In this document: in pieces, positions 51,189-57,630 of the stretch
How positions within the stretch are numbered: position 1 is the stretch's first letter
Layout: each line of letters opens with the position of its first letter
Assembly (NCBI GenBank): GCA_016929065.1
Contig: JAFGJO010000025.1
Coordinates: 1 to 57,630, forward strand
Length of the DNA: 57,630 bases
Direction of reading: 5' to 3'
DNA from: Spirochaetales bacterium
GTDB lineage: Bacteria; Spirochaetota; Spirochaetia; SZUA-6; RPPD01
Translations under genes and position numbers: made by a program
The notes under the pieces: model-generated
Seen by the model: the letters and a program-made list of their open reading frames with translations, nothing else
Told to the model about the DNA's origin: nothing
The model's database searches: none

Positions 51189-51665
51189 TCAGTTTTTCCG
51201 GCATGTCGCCCTGTGAAACTGCATCGCCATCATGTCCTCAACCTGATGCGGGTCGGCCTGGACAAGTAGCTTGTCGCAAAATGATTCGTTGCGCAGTACA
51301 CGGGCAAGTGTTGAGAGAGCGAACAGGTACTCTTCGCAGTGGTCGGGTGAATTGGCAATCAGGAATAAAAGATGTACCGGCCGGCCGTCAACGGATTCAA
51401 AATCAATGCCATTTCTGGAAACACCCAAAAGAATAACCAGGTCTTTTATGCCGGAAGTTTTACCGTGCGCGATGGCAATGCCTTTCCCCAAACCGGTTGT
51501 GTATATTTTCTCCCGGTCAATCACGGCTTTTTCTATTTGTGTAATATTATGCATTGTTGATGCGATTGGCGCTTTGGAAAGAAGTTCACGGATTGCGCAA
51601 AACTTCTCTGTGCTTTCAATATTTTCGACGACGCATCCGTTTTTGAAATATCCCGGTTTTTTCAT
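51189..51665 (-). CDS. PTS EIIA-Ntr-type phosphocarrier domain protein
   Basis: 158 residues from ATG 51665, behind GGAGGAGG. The signature GLGKGIAIAHGKTSGI holds His67, the phosphorylation site of the EIIA-Ntr/EIIA-fructose group. There is no EIIB or EIIC fusion, suggesting a regulatory rather than transport role, in the manner of PtsN. It is close to the sensor kinase gene but has its own promoter. Confidence 0.88.
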   Translation of the reverse strand: MKKPGYFKNGCVVENIESTEKFCAIRELLSKAPIASTMHNITQIEKAVIDREKIYTTGLGKGIAIAHGKTSGIKDLVILLGVSRNGIDFESVDGRPVHLLFLIANSPDHCEEYLFALSTLARVLRNESFCDKLLVQADPHQVEDMMAMQFHRATCRKN

Positions 51666-51678
51666 ATTCCCCTCCTCC

Positions 51679-51707
51679 GGTATAAAACAATACGTAAAAA
51701 CTGTCAA
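51679..51707 (-). promoter_or_regulatory. Promoter of the EIIA gene
   Basis: TTGACA (51702-51707), 17 bp, TATACC (51679-51684). The leader is only about 8-10 nt and includes part of the ribosome site. Confidence 0.65.
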
Positions 51708-51885
51708 TCACTTTTGTCTGAATGATTCAAGTTCATTCATGCCCTGGTATAAATATCGGCATAAAATATGAATTAGAAAACACCTGATTTCACAGGCTTT
51801 AGCCGCAATTGTGAATCATGATAATTATTCATTATATGCTCATTTTAGAAATCGGTAGTTACTACAAAGTCGCCGTTTTCTGCTA

Positions 51886-51914
51886 TTGACAGATACATTC
51901 GTCTACGGTACACA
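51886..51914 (+). promoter_or_regulatory. Candidate promoter of the pectinesterase gene (leaderless layout)
   Basis: TTGACA (51886-51891), 17 bp, TACACA (51909-51914), then 6 nt to the ATG. No Shine-Dalgarno is present. An imperfect palindrome lies upstream at 51812-51831. Confidence 0.55.
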
Positions 51915-51920
51915 AAAGTC

Positions 51921-52883
51921 ATGTCGAACATTGGAACCCAGACATTTATTGTCGCCCGGGACGGTACCGGAACCCATACTTCCGTAACTTCTGCACTCGA
52001 AGCTGTCCTGCGTCATGCAGCTGAACCGGTAAACATTTATATAAAAAACGGGATTTATAATGAGGTCGTCACGGTTCCCGATACATTAAAAAATATTCAT
52101 TTCATTGGAGAAGATCCAAAAAAAACAATTATTACCGGCGACAATTACAATGCAAAACTCAAGCCGGACGGTTCTCCCTACGGAACGCACGGGAGCGCGA
52201 CTGTTTTTATATTTGGAGACGGTTTTTTCGCAGAAAACATCACCTTTCAAAATGATTCACAGACCGGTCTGCAGGATCAGGGGAGACAGGCGGTTGCACT
52301 GCGAAGCTCTGCCGACCGGCTGATATTCAGACACTGCCGGTTTTTGGGGAACCAGGACACCTTGTTTAGCGAAAAAGGCAGACAGTATTTCGAAAACTGT
52401 TATATCGAAGGAGATGTCGATTTCATTTTTGGAAACGGTCCGGTCTGGTTTGAGCAATGTGAAATAAAATCGGTAGAAAGGCATGTGGATTTACCGGGAT
52501 TCTGCTGTGCGCCCAGTACTCCTGCTTCACAGCAGTACGGCATGGTATTCAACCGGTGCAGATGTACGGCAGAATACGGGGTCAAAGACCGTACCGTGTA
52601 TCTGGGCCGAGGATGGCATCCCACCTATTATTCGGTACCGGTTTCCAGCAATGCGGTTTTTATGCATTGTGAACTGGGCAGGCACATTAAAAAAGAGGGC
52701 TGGACAGTAATGCGGGAACAGTATCCGGTACCAACAGAGAGATTTCGGGAATACTTGAACAGCGGGGCGGGAGCCGGCAAGAGGCATGAACACCGCGTCC
52801 AGTTGTCCGGTCCGGAGGCAGAACAATACACGATCAGGAATGTCCTGGGTGGAGATGACGGCTGGGATCCGGTGAAAAAATAA
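51921..52883 (+). CDS. Pectinesterase (carbohydrate esterase family 8) without signal peptide
   Basis: 320 residues, right-handed beta-helix. The conserved motifs are RQAVALR (Gln123), NQDTLF (Asp146, acid/base), DVDFIFG (Asp167, nucleophile) and YLGRGW (substrate Arg). It removes methyl groups from homogalacturonan. No signal peptide or lipobox is visible from the first ATG, and no upstream frame could add one, so the enzyme appears cytoplasmic and would act on imported oligomers. The start codon is also 6 nt after a -10-like box. Confidence 0.93.
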   Translation: MSNIGTQTFIVARDGTGTHTSVTSALEAVLRHAAEPVNIYIKNGIYNEVVTVPDTLKNIHFIGEDPKKTIITGDNYNAKLKPDGSPYGTHGSATVFIFGDGFFAENITFQNDSQTGLQDQGRQAVALRSSADRLIFRHCRFLGNQDTLFSEKGRQYFENCYIEGDVDFIFGNGPVWFEQCEIKSVERHVDLPGFCCAPSTPASQQYGMVFNRCRCTAEYGVKDRTVYLGRGWHPTYYSVPVSSNAVFMHCELGRHIKKEGWTVMREQYPVPTERFREYLNSGAGAGKRHEHRVQLSGPEAEQYTIRNVLGGDDGWDPVKK

Positions 52884-52990
52884 TCAGACATTTATTTACA
52901 GGACATGCCCCGGAGCGAAAAACGGGTGCAGGGTACGGGCGGGCAGCTATTCGGTTTTTTGACTGCTTTTCCCGGAATATTTTCACTGCG

Positions 52991-53019
52991 TTGACGTCAA
53001 TGGTTTTCTATATTATGAT
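52991..53019 (+). promoter_or_regulatory. Promoter of the RsbW-like/cNMP fusion gene
   Basis: TTGACG (52991-52996), 17 bp, TATGAT (53014-53019). The -35 overlaps the palindrome TTGACGTCAA. The leader would be about 8 nt with no ribosome site. Confidence 0.6.
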
Positions 53020-53033
53020 CGAGTCAAAATATT

Positions 53034-54317
53034 ATGGAAATGGTCGCCGTACTTAATTCAGATGAAGAACTCTCCCGGAAAATAAAGACAATATGGAACC
53101 GGATTGATTTCGAGTTTACTCCTGTCTTTTTCTCGCAGGGGAAGAAATTTCTGGAGTTTTTGAATTATGAGCTTCCGGAAATTACCATCTACAATTTTAC
53201 CGACAGCGTTCTTTCTACTCTTGAGGTGTTTGAGGAAGTGAAGGAAGATCCCTGGCTTCATTACGGCGGGATTATCTGTATTTACCAGAGCAACGAGGAA
53301 AAAGAAATTATTGAACAGGTGAAAAGCCTGAACATACTCGCGTTCATCCGTTTGCGGGAATTTGAGGTAAACTTTGAGCGGCTTCTGCGGATAATAAAAA
53401 AGAACCGGCAGATCCTGTTTCACCGCCATTTTCAGGGTGAACTGATGCAGTCGATTTCCGGTGAGTTTATTATCGATAATGATCCCTTTGATTTGAATAC
53501 CCATACTCACCTCATTACAAATTATCTGTACAATGCCAGCCTGATTGACCACGACGGCAAGGACAGGCTGCGGGTTGCTTTGGTTGAGCTTTTAATCAAC
53601 GCGGTGGAACACGGGAACTGCAGAATCACCAACAAGGAAAAAAATGACTGGCTGAGCGATCAGAAAAACATGATTGACCTTATCCATGAAAAAAACAGAG
53701 ACCCGGAAATCAGGAATAAAAAAGTCTATCTGGATTATACCGTCTCGCCCGATTCGGTAAAGTTTACCATTACCGATGAAGGAAACGGATTCGACTGGCG
53801 GAAAAAACAGGAAGAGCCAACCTCAATAGAAGATATGGCACTGCACGGCCGCGGAATCAAGATGGCAAAACTGTATCTGTCATCTGTGGCCTATAATGAA
53901 AAAGGCAATGCAGTTTCCTTTGAATTTCCTGTGAACCGGGAAACAGCGAGCGTTGTCCCCGCGGTATTTTCTTCCGAGACTGTTGTGTTTCAGGACGGCG
54001 AAATTGTCTTCCGTGAAAACGAGGAATCAAATTACCTGTACTATATTGTTTCCGGAAAGGCGAAGGTCTATGCCCGGGGCAAAGAGCTCTCGACCCTTTC
54101 GCCGCAGGATATGTTCCTGGGCGAAATGTCTTTTCTGCTTAATAACCGCCGCTCCGCGACGATCAAGGCGTTTGGAAAATGTGAACTGCTGCGTATTTCC
54201 AAAAAAGAGTTTCTTACTGTCATGAAACGGAAACCGCATTACAGTATTTTCCTGGCACGACTGTTGGCCCAGCGTCTCCAGCGGCTGAACAAACTGTCCG
54301 GCTCGGTTGTTTTTTAA
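53034..54317 (+). CDS. Pseudo-receiver, RsbW-like ATPase and cyclic-nucleotide-binding fusion
   Basis: 427 residues in three parts. Residues 1-130 look like a CheY-type fold with no clear phosphoacceptor Asp. Residues 150-305 are an anti-sigma-type HATPase (RVALVELLINAVEHGNC as the N-box, DEGNGFDWR as the G1 box, ALHGRGIKMAKLY as G2). Residues 315-427 are a cyclic-nucleotide-binding barrel (VVFQDGEIVFRENEESNYLYYIVSGKAKVY, FLGEMSFLLNNRRSATIKA). This suggests cNMP control of an RsbW-like kinase. It could act on STAS proteins such as that at 742. Unusual as a fusion. Confidence 0.85.
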   Translation: MEMVAVLNSDEELSRKIKTIWNRIDFEFTPVFFSQGKKFLEFLNYELPEITIYNFTDSVLSTLEVFEEVKEDPWLHYGGIICIYQSNEEKEIIEQVKSLNILAFIRLREFEVNFERLLRIIKKNRQILFHRHFQGELMQSISGEFIIDNDPFDLNTHTHLITNYLYNASLIDHDGKDRLRVALVELLINAVEHGNCRITNKEKNDWLSDQKNMIDLIHEKNRDPEIRNKKVYLDYTVSPDSVKFTITDEGNGFDWRKKQEEPTSIEDMALHGRGIKMAKLYLSSVAYNEKGNAVSFEFPVNRETASVVPAVFSSETVVFQDGEIVFRENEESNYLYYIVSGKAKVYARGKELSTLSPQDMFLGEMSFLLNNRRSATIKAFGKCELLRISKKEFLTVMKRKPHYSIFLARLLAQRLQRLNKLSGSVVF

Positions 54318-54333
54318 TACCGGAGACAGCACA

Positions 54334-55290
54334 ATGCAGACCCGTACCGCTGATTATAATTCCAAACGAAAAATTGTTCTCATCCTGCTGTGCTATCTGA
54401 CGGTATATATCGTCTGGGGTTCGACCTATTTATTCATCAAGATTGCGGTCGATTCAATTCATCCCTTTGTGGTTCTTGCATTCCGGTTTGTCTTTGGCGG
54501 CATCCTGCTGTTGGGGATCGCGCGGGCAAGGGGCCGAATCCGCACTTTTCCGGGAATACGCGAAATACTGGGATCGGTTCTCCTGGGCGGCCTGCTGCTT
54601 TTGGGCGGAAACGGCCTGGTCACCATCTCCGAGATGCAGACGGACAGTTCCTATGTCGCCCTGATTGTCGCAGCCGCGCCGGTCTTTGTGGCATTCTTTG
54701 ACCGGGTGCTTTTTCGAAAAAAGATTACTTTCATCAAGCTCCTCGGCGTCCTTGTCGGATTTGCAGGAATTGTTCTGCTTTTTTGGACCGGCCAATCGAT
54801 TGCCGATACATTCTCGCTTCCGGTGATTCTTGCCTGTGCCGGTGTGATCATCTTCAGTTTCGGGATGAGCCTCCGGCATAAACTTCCAGCCCCTCATGAT
54901 TCGTTTGTGAATACCGGAATCCAAATGCTCTTTGCCGGAGGCGTCGCGCTCACCGCTTCGATTATTTCCCAGCAGTCGATACCGGAGATTCTTGCGGCGG
55001 CAACGCTCCCGTCGTTACTCAGTCTTCTTTTCCTTGCGGTTGTCGGGACGCTCGCCTTCGCCGCATTCAATTTTTTACTTCACGAAGAGCCAAGCCTGCG
55101 GGTGTCCAGCTATGCATTGGTGAATCCGGTTATTGCTTCGGTGTTGGGAATTGCTCTTGCAGGTGATAAACCGGTGCAGTTCTTTTTTGTCAGTCTGCCG
55201 CTTGTTGTCGCGGGCATTGCATTCATGCTTTACGGTGACCGGCTGGTGCAATTGGTGAGGACAAGGTTTTTTTCGGGGAACGAAGAATAA
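54334..55290 (+). CDS. EamA/DMT-family transporter
   Basis: 318 residues from ATG 54334, behind GGAGA. Ten hydrophobic helices in two EamA repeats; VWGSTYLFIKIAVDSIHPFVVLAFRF opens the first. It exports metabolites or amino acids of unknown identity from the cytoplasm. It lies 16 nt after the RsbW-like gene, so it is probably in the same transcript. Confidence 0.9.
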   Translation: MQTRTADYNSKRKIVLILLCYLTVYIVWGSTYLFIKIAVDSIHPFVVLAFRFVFGGILLLGIARARGRIRTFPGIREILGSVLLGGLLLLGGNGLVTISEMQTDSSYVALIVAAAPVFVAFFDRVLFRKKITFIKLLGVLVGFAGIVLLFWTGQSIADTFSLPVILACAGVIIFSFGMSLRHKLPAPHDSFVNTGIQMLFAGGVALTASIISQQSIPEILAAATLPSLLSLLFLAVVGTLAFAAFNFLLHEEPSLRVSSYALVNPVIASVLGIALAGDKPVQFFFVSLPLVVAGIAFMLYGDRLVQLVRTRFFSGNEE

Positions 55291-55696
55291 ATAAAACGTA
55301 CAGAGTCCATTGAGGCAGAAGAATAAACTGCGAATGGAGCCTGTTCCGGGTGAGATGCTCCGCATCGAATCGAAGGGCGAATGGACGCGAAAAAAGAGAA
55401 AACCGGGCAGTGTCCATTACGTGATAATGCCGGAGTTTGCGAGTCTCATTGCCGCTTTTTTGTATATGGGAAAGATAAAAAGGGGACAGGATTTACATGA
55501 TGGGGAGGGCTCCGCCTTTCCATAAACTTGTCAAGGGTATTTTTTCATATTGATCCGCTTCGAAAAGAAAATAATTCTGAAAAAAGCATATTTCAGAGGC
55601 TCAATACTATACTCAAAATTGAAGAAAAAGATTATATTAGTATGATCTGAAGCTTGAGTAGTTTTGGGGAAATACTAACCTGGAGAAGAAACATAT
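55291..55696. other. 406-bp intergenic region
   Basis: No convincing gene; a 63-codon frame from 55334 has no ribosome site. Near 55485-55512 the sequence GGACAGGATTTACATGATGG resembles another recurrent environmental repeat type. A promoter for the S1 gene lies at 55619-55646. Confidence 0.5.
55619..55646 (+). promoter_or_regulatory. Promoter of the S1-domain protein gene
   Basis: TTGAAG (55619-55624), 16 bp, TATGAT (55641-55646). Leader about 44 nt with TGGAGAAG. Confidence 0.6.
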
Positions 55697-56860
55697 ATGG
55701 CAAACTTTGACAATAATGAGAGTATGGAAAATTTTGAAGATCTTATAGAAAAAAGCTTTTCTGAAAATATCAAACTTGAACCCGGGCAGCAGGTAACAGC
55801 AAGTATCTGTTCCATATCAGCTGATTGTATTTTTCTTGACCTGGGCGGAAAAAGTGAAGGCTTGCTCGATGCCGCTGAATTAACCGATAAAGAGGGGAAG
55901 CTCACGGTTGCGGTCGGGGACACAGTAAAAGCATATTTTATTTCCTCAAAAAACGGTGAACCTCTTTTTACGACCAAAATCAGCGGCGACAAGGCAAATG
56001 ATGCGATGCTGGAAAATGCTTTTGAAAGCGGAATACCGGTTGAAGGTATTGTCGAAAAGGAAATCAAGGGCGGTTTTCAGGTAAAAATAGGTGATACCCG
56101 CTGTTTTTGTCCCTATTCCCAAATTGGTTTAAAAAGAGTTGAAAATCCTGAAATGTATATCGGAAAACAACTGACCTTTAAAATTATCGAGTACAGCGAA
56201 AATGGAAGGAACATTCTGGTTTCAAACAGGGTTATTTTACAGGATGAAAATAATACAATAAAAGAAGAACTAAGAAAGACCCTGAAAGAAGATATGAAGG
56301 TTACCGGCAAGGTCCTTTCCATACAGGATTTTGGAGCTTTTGTGGAGGTTATGGGTCTGCAAGCCCTGCTTCCTGTTTCTGAAATTGACAGGGATCGTGT
56401 GAAGGATATAAACAACTATTTGAAAGTAGGCCAGGAAATTGAGGCTGTTATTTTGAATCTTGACTGGAAAAACGACCGAATATCCATCAGTATGAAGAAA
56501 CTCCAGCCTGATCCCTGGGATGATATTGCTTCCCGGTACAAACCCGGCTCAAAACATTCCGGAGAAATTATCCGGCTGACAACGTTCGGCGCATTTGTAT
56601 CTCTTGAACCCGGCCTTGACGGACTGCTGCACATTTCAGAGCTTGGAGGCGGGAAAAGAATCAATCATCCCCGTGAAGCGGTCAAAGAAGGCCAAAAGGT
56701 CGACGTTCAGATTAATTCAATCGATATCGGGCAAAAAAGGATATCCTTGAAACTGGCCGTAAAAAAAGTGGACAACGAAGATTACACTCAGTATATGGAA
56801 GCAGATGAACCTGCCTATAATCCTTTCAGTACGCTTTTAAAGGACAAGAAGAAGGATTGA
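55697..56860 (+). CDS. S1-domain RNA-binding protein (short S1-like)
   Basis: 387 residues with four S1 OB-fold repeats, starting near 28, 112, 200 and 285. The last two are best kept: GKVLSIQDFGAFVEVMGLQALLPVSEI, and GEIIRLTTFGAFVSLEPGLDGLLHISELG. It is shorter than the six-domain ribosomal S1 of proteobacteria and starts with an acidic segment. It may act as an S1 paralogue or general RNA-binding translation factor. Relevant to leaderless mRNAs, but no link is shown. Confidence 0.88.
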   Translation: MANFDNNESMENFEDLIEKSFSENIKLEPGQQVTASICSISADCIFLDLGGKSEGLLDAAELTDKEGKLTVAVGDTVKAYFISSKNGEPLFTTKISGDKANDAMLENAFESGIPVEGIVEKEIKGGFQVKIGDTRCFCPYSQIGLKRVENPEMYIGKQLTFKIIEYSENGRNILVSNRVILQDENNTIKEELRKTLKEDMKVTGKVLSIQDFGAFVEVMGLQALLPVSEIDRDRVKDINNYLKVGQEIEAVILNLDWKNDRISISMKKLQPDPWDDIASRYKPGSKHSGEIIRLTTFGAFVSLEPGLDGLLHISELGGGKRINHPREAVKEGQKVDVQINSIDIGQKRISLKLAVKKVDNEDYTQYMEADEPAYNPFSTLLKDKKKD

Positions 56861-57019
56861 GCCCCCGCCTGTCCTGCAGGCAACACGCAGTGTCGGGTGC
56901 GGGAGGACACCGAATTAGTGTCAGTGTCATGCATATTTTTCATGAAAAGGCTGTTTACATCCGGAAGGATTAAATTTTAAATTCAGAAGTATCAATTAAA
57001 AAATCCCGGAGGTATTGCC

Positions 57020-57630
57020 ATGGCTCTTAATCCAATACTATCCTGTCTTGGCCGGCGTCTGCGTCTGGCTGTTATCGGCGGAGGCCCTGGTTCTTTTATC
57101 GGTGCAATGCATCGCCAGGCTGCACGGATTGACGATCGTTATGAACTGGTGGCCGGGGTTCTGTCGTCAAAACCGGAGCGTGCAAAAAAGGCCGGAAAAG
57201 AGATCGGCCTGAGTGCAGAGCGTGCATACACAGATGTAAAAAAAATGCTTGAAACCGAGGCTTGCCGCAAGGATGGTGCTGATGTTATTGCGATCATGAC
57301 GCCGAATGACAGCCATTATGAATATGCCGATGCTGCGCTGGACCGCGGCTTTGATGTTATTTGCGACAAACCAATGACCAACTCTCTTGAAAACGCAGAA
57401 AAACTTCATAAAAAAGTTGAAAATACGGGACTGATTTTTTGTCTGACGCATAACTACACAGGGTATCCCATGGTTCGACAGGCCAGGGCAATGGTGATGG
57501 ACGGCCAGCTGGGAACAATCCGGCTGGTACAGGTAGAATACGTTCAGGGAGGAAAGGCTGATGAAAATGATCCTGTTACTGTCGGGGGTGAATTGCCGTG
57601 GAGATATGATCCGGTGAAGGGCGGTCCGTC
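57020..57630 (+). CDS. Gfo/Idh/MocA-family oxidoreductase (3' end outside window)
   Basis: 203 residues seen from ATG 57020, behind CCGGAGG; the frame is open at the right edge. The Rossmann start LAVIGGGPGSFIGAMHR binds NAD(P). The DKP at CDKPMTNSLENAEKL is the usual catalytic-lysine motif (often EKP). It oxidises or reduces sugar-type hydroxyls; the specific substrate is unknown. A sugar role fits the pectin genes but is not shown. Confidence 0.93.
   Translation, partial: MALNPILSCLGRRLRLAVIGGGPGSFIGAMHRQAARIDDRYELVAGVLSSKPERAKKAGKEIGLSAERAYTDVKKMLETEACRKDGADVIAIMTPNDSHYEYADAALDRGFDVICDKPMTNSLENAEKLHKKVENTGLIFCLTHNYTGYPMVRQARAMVMDGQLGTIRLVQVEYVQGGKADENDPVTVGGELPWRYDPVKGGP

Noticed and set aside
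55334-55525. 63-codon plus-strand frame after the EamA gene
   Set aside because: No ribosome site; part of its end lies in a repeat-like sequence. Too weak to call a gene.

Overview
The window looks like chromosomal DNA of a free-living, probably anaerobic spirochaete. The clearest pointer is a 599-residue protein (24346-26145) that I associate with the spirochaete-centred DUF5312 family. It is supported by the many lipobox lipoproteins, the orphan TolC-type and beta-barrel outer-membrane proteins, and the mixed metabolic and sensory content. The assignment rests on family recollection, not on a search. I see no rRNA, tRNA, CRISPR array, intact transposon or phage module.

Layout. 1-172 is a 33-bp tandem repeat that runs off the left edge. 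173-5003 holds a dual-specificity-type phosphatase divergent from a STAS/zinc-ribbon protein, then a CadC-like repressor with a P1B metal ATPase and CorA. 5036-8582 (minus) holds two tandem paralogous membrane proteins and an Xre regulator with a truncated membrane partner. 8805-13328 holds SlyD, a DUF2202/membrane pair, a MutS-like ATPase, an output-less sensor module and a 58-residue cysteine protein. 13367-14455 is an arsR-arsC operon facing the deleted remnant of an Acr3 arsenite pump. 14511-18405 holds a TolC-like protein, an AraC regulator, a DUF6941-like protein and a beta-carbonic-anhydrase-like protein. 18470-23964 (minus) is one operon: ABC ATPase, two FtsX-type permeases, a LolA-like periplasmic protein and an outer-membrane barrel. 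24346-28035 holds the DUF5312 protein, a HIT/SPFH-like pair and a small membrane protein. 28112-37725 holds an ABC-F ATPase, lipoproteins, NADP-isocitrate dehydrogenase, a LysM lytic transglycosylase, and EpmA directly before EF-P. 38009-43575 holds a small protein, a fumarylacetoacetase-family enzyme that appears to start at AUU, a soluble LacI-like/GAF chemoreceptor, a PL10 pectate lyase lipoprotein and RsmD. 43572-57630 holds RecG, a LysM membrane protein, a beta-helix protein, a hybrid histidine kinase, EIIA-Ntr, a pectinesterase, an RsbW-like/cNMP fusion, an EamA transporter, an S1-domain protein and a cut-off Gfo/Idh/MocA oxidoreductase.

How the genes may work together. A loose pectin theme runs from 39 to 53 kb: a surface pectate lyase with an operator-like palindrome on its -10, a cytoplasmic receptor with a sugar-repressor-type sensor just downstream, a secreted beta-helix protein and a pectinesterase without a signal peptide. 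A second theme is metal and metalloid defence, with one intact efflux operon and one decayed arsenic locus. The five-gene ABC/FtsX/LolA/barrel operon reads as a route for carrying a lipid or lipoprotein from the inner to the outer membrane.

Cross-cutting observations. Several promoters have their -10 box only 6-8 nt before the start codon with no ribosome-binding site, which suggests frequent leaderless transcripts. Several gene ends carry degenerate repeat-like DNA. One such stretch appears to have extended the C-terminus of the fumarylacetoacetase-family protein.
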